A stretch of DNA of 64,000 bases from Deltaproteobacteria bacterium (GCA_021781535.1 JAJXWO010000002.1:124001-188000); one strand, 5' to 3'. Counted from the first letter of the stretch, positions 38,040 through 47,161 are shown. The notes: generated by a model from the sequence alone, not told the origin. A program made the numbers and translations.

Positions 38040-39293
38040 CTATTTCTTCGTATTGGCGGTCGCTTCCTTCCTGACTAGATAATTTGCGGTATAGATATAG
38101 TCATCCAGATAGTCATGTCTGCCATCACTGTTGGTGTCTTTTTTGGGGTTTACGGGCCCGTTATTTTTTGTGAACGCTATAAAATTCGTTTTAGAAGGTG
38201 AAAAACCATTGATAGGTGGAGCCAAAGTGAGAGGGTATTCGATAATATCGGTATCAGTCAGAATTGTCAGGCCAGCCTGTATAACGCCTGCCTGAGGCAG
38301 GGCTTCAATCATCCACGTTAAAGAGGCGTCATCCCTATGAACTGATACCAGCTTAGCGCCGTTCAGAGCAAAATTTGGTGATTTATCGCTGTTGCTCTTA
38401 AGTTTTACCACAATTTTCAGCAGGGTCTTACCATCACTCAGTGCAATGGCAGGCTGCTGATGAATATTTGGCGCAATTTCTTTCTTAAAAAGTGCAATAA
38501 ACATATCAGGAGTTTTTGCACCCTGATAAGCACGAAAGTTATCGAGAGTTCCTCTGTAGGATGTAATTACAGTTTCCTTTGATTTATTTGCTTCAGAAAC
38601 CGACGGTTTTTCTGCAGGAGATTCAGTCGGTTCCGCAGATGCTGATTCAGTGGGTTGATGAGGTGCACTGGTTGTGTCTGCCGATTTTACCTCACTTTTG
38701 GTCAGAGCATCAGACGGCAGGCTTACGGTACCCAGATAGACCGGTGTTGATGAAGCAGGCGGAGTGGATGTGGATAATGCTCCTGTGGAGCCGGCGGCAG
38801 GGGTGATTGCCGTTGTAGCGGAATTTTGTTGGTTGAACGGGATGCCTGGTGACGAGATGAAACCGGTTGTGGATGAGGAGGAGCCCGTTTCTGCTGTTAC
38901 CGGTAATGCCTTGCTGTCGATCATGTTGGCAGATGTTATTGTAATGCTAGACGTTCCTTTATGTGTTGCAAATGAAACAGTGGCAATCGGTCCACTTCCC
39001 GAAAACGACGTAGTGCTGATAATTGCTATTTTGATAGTTCCTGGAATATTTGTATTGGCAGCAAACAGAGCATCGCCGATAAGGCTGCCTTTCGTAACTG
39101 TCGGTGATGCCAGTGTCGAAATGTCGTAGGTGATGTTTAACTCTATTCCGGATACTCCATCCATGTTGTTACCTTGAACTATGTAGGTTCCGCTGTTGGA
39201 TGGCGGTACTGTTATGGCCGCTGCGAAAACCATTGAATTACTGAACAACAGCAGAAATACGGCAATAACATATTGTATGAGGTATCTAAACAT
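38040..39293 (-). CDS. Exported cohesin-like protein with EF-hand-like tail
   Basis: A 417-aa secreted protein. Residues 1-25 are a signal peptide (VIAVFLLLFSNSMVFAA). Residues about 27-145 resemble a cohesin-type beta sandwich: VSGIELNITYDISTLASPTV, GTIKIAIISTTSFSGSGPIATVSFA. A Ser/Thr/Ala/Pro-rich linker (about 145-235) follows, then an unrecognised domain. The tail KKDTNSDGRHDYLDDYIY looks like a single EF-hand or dockerin-type calcium loop. GAGAGG precedes ATG 39293. It is the last gene of the accessory locus, downstream of the cytochrome fusion. A scaffold or docking role is inferred from the domains and from the dockerin-like end of the nearby multicopper oxidase. Confidence 0.75.
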   Translation of the reverse strand: MFRYLIQYVIAVFLLLFSNSMVFAAAITVPPSNSGTYIVQGNNMDGVSGIELNITYDISTLASPTVTKGSLIGDALFAANTNIPGTIKIAIISTTSFSGSGPIATVSFATHKGTSSITITSANMIDSKALPVTAETGSSSSTTGFISSPGIPFNQQNSATTAITPAAGSTGALSTSTPPASSTPVYLGTVSLPSDALTKSEVKSADTTSAPHQPTESASAEPTESPAEKPSVSEANKSKETVITSYRGTLDNFRAYQGAKTPDMFIALFKKEIAPNIHQQPAIALSDGKTLLKIVVKLKSNSDKSPNFALNGAKLVSVHRDDASLTWMIEALPQAGVIQAGLTILTDTDIIEYPLTLAPPINGFSPSKTNFIAFTKNNGPVNPKKDTNSDGRHDYLDDYIYTANYLVRKEATANTKK

Positions 39294-39330
39294 TGTTGCC
39301 TCTCTTTTACACTAAGGTGTTTTTTAAACA

Positions 39331-39355
39331 TAGTGGCAAGCAAAGTCTGCCACTA
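39331..39355 (-). terminator. Stem-loop between cytochrome-fusion and cohesin genes
   Basis: TAGTGGCA and TGCCACTA form an 8-bp perfect stem with a 9-base loop in the 94-base gap. On the minus strand it is followed by TGTTTAAAAAA rather than a clean T-run, so it may be a weak terminator or an RNA processing site that sets a lower level of the last gene. Confidence 0.45.
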
Positions 39356-39387
39356 ATGGAATTGAATGAAAATAAGAAAAATGAAAA

Positions 39388-41127
39388 TCAGTAAATTACC
39401 CAATCGCTTTTTCTGATCAGGTCAGGCTCAGATCCTTGAGACAATTGGACAATGTAACATCCCTTTGATGCGTATCGTTGGTTCGGTCCGAAGCTGAAGC
39501 GGGCATAGATCGAAGATGGTTGGTCCGGTACCATGCTGATCACGTCTAATAGTTTGTCGCGATAATAATAGCCGTACATGTCCATCAGGACCATTGTCAG
39601 TACCTCGGTAAGTGATTGTGTTACGCTGGAAATGCCCTGTGCGCGGTTGTTTATCGGGCTGTTCCTCAGGGGGGTCTGCCATTGTGAGTCATCTTCCACG
39701 GTTGTACTGCCCATGGAAGAATAGATTACAGTCCGGGCAAATGAGTAAGGGTATGTGATATAGGTAAATGCGCGCGACCGTTCAGGTAGTAATTGTATTT
39801 TTCTTCCCAGATAACGCGCTGAGACAAAAACGAGTTCAGGTCTCGTGCTGCTCTCAGACAGTATGTCCAGCGCCAGCAGGCTTTCTGAACTATCCCACAG
39901 GAGAAATACAACCGGCTTTCCGGTAACCGGTAATTGCTTGATAAATTGTCTTGTGATCTTTTCGCCTGGCTTCAATTTAATTGTTACTACCGCGTGGTGT
40001 CCTGTGTTCTCCCATGTCTGGTCAAAACCGGCGGCAAGTGCACGGCCCTCGCGTGACTCCCTGACAATCTGCACGATCATTTTGTCGGATTTAATATCAT
40101 CTTTGTTGTTAAGATAGTGGGCCGCCGCCTCACCCTCCTGAAAATAGCCTTTTGACGGATACAAGGTATACCAGTCAGTGGGAGAAATAACCGGAAAATC
40201 TGTCTGGGGAAGGATACAGGGAATTTGCTTGTCTTCGCTGAACTTGTGGATAACGCTCCAGTCGCCGTAGGTTATCCCACCAAGTAGTGCAAATATTGGC
40301 TCTGTGCGATAGTACTCTTCGAGTTGGGCGCGCCAGGTCTCCGGGGGGCCTTTCAGGACCCAGGTCGACAGCGTCATGGTGCGTGTTGCCAGTTCTTTTG
40401 AAACAAACATATTTTCCGCCATCAGGCGTGATTTTCTTCCTGATGGCCGTTGGTACGCTCGTGCCTGACTGTTTTTAATATTTATGTACAGTTGCAACGG
40501 AGCCAGCATAGCCGCACGATCTTGGGGGCTTACATCATCGGTAACAATGGTCGCAAAATGGAGTGCCATCTTGGAAACTCCAGGAGAAAATTGTGTCGAG
40601 AGAGATTTTAGATAAGAAATGAGGATTGCCATATCATTATCTTCGAGCAGATAACGGGGCATGATGTCATTTAGATGGCCACCGGTGGGGGTTTCGCCGC
40701 TCCGAATAACTTCGGCGAGAGTTGTATCATTATATGCCGGTCGGCGGTCAGGAAAAGGGAAATATTTTTGTTCAAGACCTTTGAAGAGAACCCGGAACGG
40801 CTTGTAGAGTATCGTTCCGTTTGTTGGAGGTGTGAATACCCCCCCCTCACTTGACCCGAGCCCACTCTGCATATGGCAGCTAACACAGGAGAAGGCTGTG
40901 CCTGGTACCGGGAGATCACCTTTTATAAAAGCGGTCATTGGTTCTCCGGAGGGCAGGATTCCACTACGATATAACCGTTCTCCCAGCTGGAGAATTTCCT
41001 GGGAAGAACGAGGCGGTTGTATTGATTCACCATATGTGCTTGGTACCATGACAGAAAACAGAAATAACATGGCACAAAGGAGTGCAACGGTTACAAAATT
41101 ATATGGCCTGTTGTTCCATCGACTCAT
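39388..41127 (-). CDS. Monoheme cytochrome c fused to a periplasmic binding protein-like domain
   Basis: A 579-aa exported protein. A signal or anchor segment (VALLCAMLFLFSVMV) is followed by a cytochrome c domain with CVSCH at residues 81-85 and a likely axial Met in DIMPRYLL. From about residue 195 there is a long alpha/beta region with the look of a type I periplasmic binding protein of the branched-chain amino acid group: LLGGITYGDWSVIHKF, IPCILPQTDFPVIS, FFQ-type EGEAAAHYL, and VVFLLWDSSESLLALDIL. I am less sure of this second domain. ATG 41127 overlaps the stop of the SCO gene. The fusion suggests redox sensing or electron transfer tied to ligand binding. Confidence 0.78.
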   Translation of the reverse strand: MSRWNNRPYNFVTVALLCAMLFLFSVMVPSTYGESIQPPRSSQEILQLGERLYRSGILPSGEPMTAFIKGDLPVPGTAFSCVSCHMQSGLGSSEGGVFTPPTNGTILYKPFRVLFKGLEQKYFPFPDRRPAYNDTTLAEVIRSGETPTGGHLNDIMPRYLLEDNDMAILISYLKSLSTQFSPGVSKMALHFATIVTDDVSPQDRAAMLAPLQLYINIKNSQARAYQRPSGRKSRLMAENMFVSKELATRTMTLSTWVLKGPPETWRAQLEEYYRTEPIFALLGGITYGDWSVIHKFSEDKQIPCILPQTDFPVISPTDWYTLYPSKGYFQEGEAAAHYLNNKDDIKSDKMIVQIVRESREGRALAAGFDQTWENTGHHAVVTIKLKPGEKITRQFIKQLPVTGKPVVFLLWDSSESLLALDILSESSTRPELVFVSARYLGRKIQLLPERSRAFTYITYPYSFARTVIYSSMGSTTVEDDSQWQTPLRNSPINNRAQGISSVTQSLTEVLTMVLMDMYGYYYRDKLLDVISMVPDQPSSIYARFSFGPNQRYASKGCYIVQLSQGSEPDLIRKSDWVIY

Positions 41128-41702
41128 TTTATCCCTACTTTCTGGAACTCGCTCAAGAATTCCGAACTGCTCATGAGCCCGAAAATCCTGACCCATGTAC
41201 CATCTGCCGGCGAACGAATAAAGGTCAGTGGATAGTGGGACATTTTGTTGGGGATATAGGCATTAAAGGCATACATGACGCGATCGATGTTTTTACGCGA
41301 ACCAGTGAGAAAATCCCACCCCGGTTTTGCCCTATATCGTTTCAAATACTCCTTCATGACTTTTGGAGTATCGTTTTCAGGGTCAATTGAAATGGAGATC
41401 AAGTGGATTTTTTGTGAGTCAAGACCAAGTTTGTTTTGGAGATTTATAAATCCTGCTGACAGTACTGGACAGATTGTTGTACAGGTCCCAAAGATGAAGT
41501 CGACAACGACAGGTTTGTTTGATTGTATCAAGTCCTTTAGGCGGACTTTAGCACCGTTTTGGTTGATCAGAACAACATCGGGCATAGTGTAATTTTCAAT
41601 CGTGCGTTTGTATTTCTGCTCGGCGGAATAAGCCTGGCTTGTGCCACAGAGGATCAGGGTGATTGTCAGGATAATGAGAATATACGGTGTTTTAGGCGCC
41701 AT
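41124..41702 (-). CDS. SCO1/SenC-type copper chaperone
   Basis: A 192-aa exported thioredoxin-fold protein of the SCO family, which delivers copper to, or reduces cysteines of, copper enzymes. After a signal segment (ILIILTITLILCGTSQAYS) it has PVVVDFIFGTCTTICPVLS with the CxxxC copper pair, ISIDPENDTPKVMKEY, and a His candidate in MSHYPLTF. ATG 41702 has AGGAG 7 bases upstream. No cytochrome oxidase genes are near, so the probable client is the multicopper oxidase of this locus. It is coupled to the cytochrome-fusion gene. Confidence 0.88.
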   Translation of the reverse strand: MAPKTPYILIILTITLILCGTSQAYSAEQKYKRTIENYTMPDVVLINQNGAKVRLKDLIQSNKPVVVDFIFGTCTTICPVLSAGFINLQNKLGLDSQKIHLISISIDPENDTPKVMKEYLKRYRAKPGWDFLTGSRKNIDRVMYAFNAYIPNKMSHYPLTFIRSPADGTWVRIFGLMSSSEFLSEFQKVGIK

Positions 41703-41751
41703 GCAAATTCTCCTGCTGTTGTTGATTACGAGTTTTCTGGTTCGTGGCGTC

Positions 41752-41793
41752 AAAAAAAACTGGTAACGGTTATTTATACCACCGCTACCAGTT
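41752..41793 (-). terminator. Intrinsic terminator after the lipoprotein gene
   Basis: On the minus strand AACTGGTAGCGGT and ACCGTTACCAGTT pair with one mismatch and are followed by a T-run of eight. It lies between the cohesin-like lipoprotein and the SCO gene, so the locus is split into at least two transcription units or the level drops here. Confidence 0.85.
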
Positions 41794-41814
41794 CTTCAAG
41801 CCGATTTACAAAAC

Positions 41815-42372
41815 TTATTGATAGGTTGTTACAAAATTGGTTTTGCTGCCGGTCGGATAACTTGTATCGTGAGTTGATAAAACTTCCTGGCCGACTTCTG
41901 CCAAGCTGTCTGATACCGGCATGGAAGTAGGGATATTTCCCGCTGTCGCAAGGCTGAAATTAATTGTAGCAATTTCCTTCCCATTGCCACTTGAACCACT
42001 TTTCAGAGAAACCCTGGAAGAATTAACAAGATTGAGGGTTAACACCCTGCTGGCGATGTCGTATGAACTGGAGTTAAAATCAGATGTCGAAACCATAACC
42101 GGCCCTGACGGAACTAGTACCCCTTTACGTAGTTTACAGAGACCAGATGTGGCACCGGGTGCAGATGAGTAGTTTACTAATACACCGCTGGGTATATTCA
42201 ACGTTGTCCTGACCGTTCCCACAATGTTAGCTGCAGATGTGATATTACCAAACAGATAGACTTTGGTTGTTGCTTTAGCCGCTCCGCCACCACCGCCACC
42301 ACCGCCACCGCATCCGGCAAGTGCGAGAGCAGAAAAAATACAGATTATTGTTGTCGTGACATATTTTTTCAT
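41815..42372 (-). CDS. Lipoprotein with poly-Gly linker and probable cohesin-like domain
   Basis: A 185-aa lipoprotein. The signal segment ends ALALAGC with the lipidated Cys at residue 21, directly followed by nine glycines. The mature part has NIPSGVLVNYSSAPG, VSTSDFNSSSYDIASRVLTLNLV and GKEIATINFSLATAGNIPTS, an alternating beta pattern like the cohesin-type domains of secreted Geobacter proteins. That fold call is tentative. AGGAG lies 8 bases before ATG 42372. It is the next gene after the multicopper oxidase, so it may be the membrane receptor for the oxidase's dockerin-like end. Confidence 0.68.
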   Translation of the reverse strand: MKKYVTTTIICIFSALALAGCGGGGGGGGGAAKATTKVYLFGNITSAANIVGTVRTTLNIPSGVLVNYSSAPGATSGLCKLRKGVLVPSGPVMVSTSDFNSSSYDIASRVLTLNLVNSSRVSLKSGSSGNGKEIATINFSLATAGNIPTSMPVSDSLAEVGQEVLSTHDTSYPTGSKTNFVTTYQ

Positions 42373-42395
42373 AGAATAATCTCCTGGTTGGGTAT

Positions 42396-42434
42396 GCATG
42401 GAAGGCCTCATCGACGGGAGGAGGCCTTCCATGC
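42396..42434. repeat. Perfect 14-bp inverted repeat between oxidase and lipoprotein genes
   Basis: GCATGGAAGGCCTC (42396-42409) and GAGGCCTTCCATGC (42421-42434) are exact reverse complements with an 11-base loop. It begins 2 bases after the oxidase stop codon in transcription direction. No T-run follows, so it is more likely a 3'-end stabiliser or processing site than a terminator. Confidence 0.8.
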
Positions 42435-42436
42435 CG

Positions 42437-45400
42437 TTAGAATGTTGATATCAGGCCAACACTACGTAGCATGATGGTGTAAACATCCAGCAGGTCTACT
42501 TTACCGTCTGGGTGTGCCGCACCGCCGGAATATGGCGCTACGTCAGCATGAACCAAGTCCAGAGCTGTTGGGGCAACAAATCCGCTGGCAATTTTCAGTG
42601 CCTTAAGGGCGCTTGCAATATACCCTGTCGAGCCGGGGATCAACCCATCCTTGGTGCCCAACAGGATCGTGGCCGTGATGGGTGGATATGTTGTACCACC
42701 ACCCAGATTGGTGTCGGTGAATCTTACGTACACAGTTTTCGAGCCCTCACCATCGGTTAAGGTCCAACTTGGAGTTATTGTTATGGTGGCTCCGGCAGTC
42801 GTGTCCGGTGAGGGGAATGGGCCTGACCAGGTTACACCGTCGTTTGAAAGTTCATAACTGGCAATACCGGTAGGGTCGGAACCTTTCAGTGTCAAAGTGA
42901 CACTTGGGATCGGCGTCCAGCTAGCCCCGTTGTTGATATTGATACTGGCCTTCAAATCAATCGTGGCCATACTCCACACGCCGGTCTTTACCGCTTCCTG
43001 GTTGCCGGAATTGTCGACAGCAAAGTATTTGATGGTGGTTGATGAACCGGCAGCCGAATTGACTTGAATGGGAGTTGCATAAACCGCTGACGACGTGGTC
43101 GGTGTCGTGCCGTCGGCCGTGTAATAAATCTTTGCTGCTTCGTTTGCATTCAATGCCACCGCGAGTGGAGAACCATTGGTGTATGAGCCGGGGATCGGAC
43201 TAGGCGTGGTGACCGGCGGAGTCGTGTCCAGGGCAATGGCGGCAGTGATCGGTGGATACTGCACGCCGGTTGGCAGCGATTTGTCGCGGAATCGGACATA
43301 GACAGTTCTTGGGCCGTCACTGCCGTTTGCGAGAGTCCAGGACTTGCTGGTAGCATAGGGCTCTTCAATAAAAGGCCATACGGAACCGTCATTGGAAAAC
43401 TGCATGGTGTCAACGCCGGTCGGGTCATACGCATTCAGGGTCAGGTTGACTGTAAGGTTGTTTGTGGATGTTGCTCCATTATTGATGCTTGCCGTGGCAA
43501 TCAGGTCCGGATCATGAATGTACCATGTGTCCGAATGAACAGCTTCTGCTGTTCCGTTCACATCAACGGCAAAGTATTGAATGTTGGTAGTCCCATTTAC
43601 CACAATCGGCGTAGTGAAAATGGGTGATGCCGTAGTCGGCAGGTTTCCGTCGATCGTGTAGTAGATTGTTGCTGGCGGTGCGTTTGTCGTTGCCGTCAGG
43701 CTTACCAGTACTGGGGCAGCGGAGTAGGTAGCAGGAACCGGGCTGGCTATGGTTACCGGAGGCTGCGGAGGTTCGTTGACAACATGGGTTATGGTGGTGC
43801 TTGCAACCGGATTTTGTCCAAGACTGGTACGCGCCTCGACAGTAATGGTATACGTGCCGACAGGTGTCGTGGCAGGCAGGGTCCACATATTGTTGTTACT
43901 GAATGCTTGTGTCTCCACATTGTTGAGTAGGAACCGATACTGATATTGTGCAGTAAGCGGAGGGGTAGGAGCCGGGTTTGGTTGAGTAACCGTTGCTCCG
44001 GAGCCGGTTGCAACGAACTGAACATTAGTACCGACCACGTGGCCAATCGGCTTGCTATCGACGACAGTTACTGCTGTGGCATCCGTCCAGGAACCGGTCG
44101 TAGCGGTGACAGGGCCGTCAAGTGAATTTGTTGGTCCCACAGCGTTGAATGCTATGATCTGATACGAGTAGGTCGTCCCGGGATTAACCGATGTATCCGT
44201 ATAGATGGGCGGGTATCCCGGTAAGTATGATACTTCGGCAATTGGGGTGTTGTCGCGTAAAATACGGAAACTGCTCGGTGCTGAAATTGGCGCACCGTCA
44301 TTCCATTGAAGGATAACCTGATTGACATTTGGGTTGACGTACGAGGTGATATAACTCGTTTTACCGGGCACGGTAGCGCCACCGACAAAGGCGCCACCTG
44401 CAGGGGCAAAAGATGGTGCTGCTGCTGCTGTTATTGAGGTTTTAAAGACAACTGGCCTCATGAAATCATTTTCTTCGTGCCCCAGGATGTGGCAGTGCCA
44501 GACGTATTCATAACCGTAGTCTGTGAAATTGTGATCGTTGTTGGCTACAGTTGTGACGACACCGGCGACAGGTGTCCCGGTTCCTCCCGGTATGTTTCCA
44601 AAGTCAGTGGCAATAATACGCGCATTATCAGGGAGCGCAGGGTCTATATTACGAATACTTCTTGGTAGCGGAAGGCCTGCAGCACCTGGATCGGTATTCA
44701 GAGCCACCCACGTAGCGGGCAAGGTTTGTGACTTCGGCCGCATGGCTACGATGATGTCCTCCAGGGGGTTCATCCTGACGGTTTCCTTCCAGCCCAGCTC
44801 ATTTTCGTCAGGCGGACGAATGGCGCCATCCCAGCCGACCCGGTTGATCACCTGAACGTCGAACATGTGGAAGTGAACCGGGTGGGTGTCAACGCCGTTG
44901 TGGGTTATCTTCCATATCTGTGGCTGGCCATCGGTAATTATCTCGGTGGCCGGCTCGTTGTAGCCCATGGGGATAGTCGTCTGGTTAAATTGATTGGTAA
45001 AGGGGAGTTCTACCCCAAGTGTAGCGTTCATGCGACCGTAGGGATCCCATAATTCCTGTATTGCTTTGGGGTGGAACGGAATGGTGACCGGAATAGCACT
45101 CTGGGTATAGTCGCTATTGAGCGGCTTCAGGGTCATGGCATAATCTTGAATCTTCGCATACTGCTCTGTCGGCGCATATCCTCCGGACGCGAGTGGATGT
45201 GTCGGTTCTGGAACCAGAGGCGCCGGTTGGCTGGCTTTGAATGCTACTGGCAACGCGGCTTGCAGCGCAGCAAGATTAAACGGCGTGGCTGGAGTTCCGG
45301 CTACACGGAATTGCATGATGGTGCGCATGTTGGGGCCGTATCCCCGCAAGGTAGAAGGTGCACCGCCGTTTACCGTCTGGTCGGGGTTGCCCGTGTAGTA

Positions 45401-47161
45401 ATCGACGCGCGGATCAGACGCCGGTATGGGAGCAGGGGCATCGTTATAAAGGATGACGGTTTTGCCGACAAATTGGGAAAAGTCGATAATTACGTCGGCC
45501 CGTTCCGCAGCGCCCATAAAAAGGTTTTTTTCCTGGACGTTCAACACAACAATATCACGGCGGTTATAGTTGTAGTTGACCGGTTGATTGGGATGTACGA
45601 CCGGATAGGGCAGGAAGCCGCTTTCGCTGCCGATCTGGACTATGTTCGGGCCCTTGGTCGCGGGATCAGGGACTCCTCCATCCCTTCCATCTGTCGGCCA
45701 CCCCGCCGGAAAGGAAGGGTTCGGACCTGCCGGGACCATCTTGACCTCGGTATTGGAAGGATCGTTGGGATCGGAGACAAACAGACTCAAATTGTAGCCG
45801 CGGTCGTTACTGGCATTTAGGATCCGGAAACGATAGGTCTTGGGCTCCACCGACAGATAGGGGTAGGCGGTGCCGTTGATCACAGGGGTATCCATGAAGG
45901 CTTCCGGGGTAGTTGATGGCTCAGGCAGTGTCGAGCGATCTGCGGGAACTGAAATGGGGGGCCAGAACCAGGGGCCGTAATCCCAGCGACCAAAGGGGTT
46001 TGCCCCCGCCGGGCTGGTAGGGTCCTGATTTGGCTCATAGACATGCGGGAACCACAGGTCGCCGTAGCTTCCCCAATTGTTTGCCACTCCTTTGGAATTT
46101 TTGGTCCACAAGGCATCCTGGACATCGATGTTTTTGGGCACGAATGTTTTGTCCTGAATAATCAAAGGGATGCCGTAACGGTACTCGCAGGTCGCCGTCG
46201 GACCGCCGGGGCAAATATTGGGAAGGATACCGGTGTCGATCAAATTCTCCTCGACCGGATCTGTCAGCAGATAACCTGCGGCCTCGCCGGCATAGACATT
46301 CAGACGCGTGACGCCCAATGAGTGATCATGATAAAACATCAACCGGTTACTCTGCTGATTGGTCCAGTAGAAGGTCATTTCCCCGTCATTGGTAGGCGGC
46401 ATGTCGGGTACGTCCCGTGTGCTTACGCCCTTCTTGTAAGGGGTCGTTTCACCGGCCGGCACAGTCCATTGGTTGGGTGTCCCATCGCTGATCCAGGGCG
46501 AGTTGCCGCCGTGCAAGTGAGCGGTGACCCGGTTTTGGGTGTATGACACGTTAGTCGGGCAGTTTTCCGAGATGTTTTGTGTTGGATTACTGGGATCAGG
46601 GCGGAGCACGGAACACGGGGTACCATCGGCGGCTAGTGGTCCTGTTCCGGCCCCCATAAGTGTGTTGTCAACCGGTATAAAAAGATTGCCGGCTGTGCCG
46701 GTGGGGAGTTGATTTACGAGCTTGACGCGGACCGGCACGTTTCGTTTGGCTATGATCAACGGTCCAAGATAATGGGCGGACATGTTTGAAAAAACAGGGT
46801 TGAGATCCTTATACCCCCTGAGTAAGGTCTTCTTGGGAAGATCGGAATGCATCTTCTCTCCATACTGAACGACCCCGATTTCATAATAATCGCCATCGTT
46901 GGGCACTCCGGCCGGTAGTTGTGCTGGCGTAAATTTTTGTGCAATGGGAATGTACTGCCCGAGGTTGTTCTTGTTGGCAGCCCCCAGGCCGGCCAGCGAA
47001 TCAACAAACTTTCGGAGCGCCGTTCCTGATGCTCCTCCAGATGGGCTGTTGGCATAGTATGTACCACCTCCGGGGCCTGCCTGGGCCTGGTTTATGCCCC
47101 ATGGAACGGTAAACAGTACCACCAGCACGCTCAGTAGTTTCCAGAAAATTTGTCTGTTCAT
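42437..47161 (-). CDS. Giant exported multicopper oxidase with dockerin-like C-terminus (OmpB/MofA-like)
   Basis: A 1574-aa secreted copper oxidase. Residues 1-28 are a signal peptide. All four copper-binding motifs are present: HLHGG (215-217), FYHDHS (278-280), HPVHFHMF near 760, and WHCHILGHEENDFM near 890, including the type-1 Cys and an axial Met. A fibronectin III-like segment follows (about 935-1030). Two copies of a chitobiase C-terminal-like module (IYYTIDGNLPTT, IYYTADGTTPTT) are each followed by an Ig-like module with DPTG and SNDG. The end (HPDGKVDLLDVYTIMLRSVG) is dockerin-like. Size resembles the Geobacter Fe(III)-reduction proteins OmpB/OmpC and the manganese oxidase MofA. The substrate is unknown; Mn(II), Fe(II) or an electron-transfer role are possible. 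Confidence 0.87.
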   Translation of the reverse strand: MNRQIFWKLLSVLVVLFTVPWGINQAQAGPGGGTYYANSPSGGASGTALRKFVDSLAGLGAANKNNLGQYIPIAQKFTPAQLPAGVPNDGDYYEIGVVQYGEKMHSDLPKKTLLRGYKDLNPVFSNMSAHYLGPLIIAKRNVPVRVKLVNQLPTGTAGNLFIPVDNTLMGAGTGPLAADGTPCSVLRPDPSNPTQNISENCPTNVSYTQNRVTAHLHGGNSPWISDGTPNQWTVPAGETTPYKKGVSTRDVPDMPPTNDGEMTFYWTNQQSNRLMFYHDHSLGVTRLNVYAGEAAGYLLTDPVEENLIDTGILPNICPGGPTATCEYRYGIPLIIQDKTFVPKNIDVQDALWTKNSKGVANNWGSYGDLWFPHVYEPNQDPTSPAGANPFGRWDYGPWFWPPISVPADRSTLPEPSTTPEAFMDTPVINGTAYPYLSVEPKTYRFRILNASNDRGYNLSLFVSDPNDPSNTEVKMVPAGPNPSFPAGWPTDGRDGGVPDPATKGPNIVQIGSESGFLPYPVVHPNQPVNYNYNRRDIVVLNVQEKNLFMGAAERADVIIDFSQFVGKTVILYNDAPAPIPASDPRVDYYTGNPDQTVNGGAPSTLRGYGPNMRTIMQFRVAGTPATPFNLAALQAALPVAFKASQPAPLVPEPTHPLASGGYAPTEQYAKIQDYAMTLKPLNSDYTQSAIPVTIPFHPKAIQELWDPYGRMNATLGVELPFTNQFNQTTIPMGYNEPATEIITDGQPQIWKITHNGVDTHPVHFHMFDVQVINRVGWDGAIRPPDENELGWKETVRMNPLEDIIVAMRPKSQTLPATWVALNTDPGAAGLPLPRSIRNIDPALPDNARIIATDFGNIPGGTGTPVAGVVTTVANNDHNFTDYGYEYVWHCHILGHEENDFMRPVVFKTSITAAAAPSFAPAGGAFVGGATVPGKTSYITSYVNPNVNQVILQWNDGAPISAPSSFRILRDNTPIAEVSYLPGYPPIYTDTSVNPGTTYSYQIIAFNAVGPTNSLDGPVTATTGSWTDATAVTVVDSKPIGHVVGTNVQFVATGSGATVTQPNPAPTPPLTAQYQYRFLLNNVETQAFSNNNMWTLPATTPVGTYTITVEARTSLGQNPVASTTITHVVNEPPQPPVTIASPVPATYSAAPVLVSLTATTNAPPATIYYTIDGNLPTTASPIFTTPIVVNGTTNIQYFAVDVNGTAEAVHSDTWYIHDPDLIATASINNGATSTNNLTVNLTLNAYDPTGVDTMQFSNDGSVWPFIEEPYATSKSWTLANGSDGPRTVYVRFRDKSLPTGVQYPPITAAIALDTTPPVTTPSPIPGSYTNGSPLAVALNANEAAKIYYTADGTTPTTSSAVYATPIQVNSAAGSSTTIKYFAVDNSGNQEAVKTGVWSMATIDLKASININNGASWTPIPSVTLTLKGSDPTGIASYELSNDGVTWSGPFPSPDTTAGATITITPSWTLTDGEGSKTVYVRFTDTNLGGGTTYPPITATILLGTKDGLIPGSTGYIASALKALKIASGFVAPTALDLVHADVAPYSGGAAHPDGKVDLLDVYTIMLRSVGLISTF

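Noticed and set aside
45071-45820. A 249-aa plus-strand frame inside the oxidase gene
   Set aside because: It is antisense to intact copper-oxidase sequence and is highly basic and irregular, as expected of a shadow frame.
42437-47161. The multicopper protein as a copper nitrite reductase or small laccase
   Set aside because: Length, spacing of the four copper motifs and the long C-terminal modules match the OmpB/MofA type; nitrite reductases are about 350 residues.
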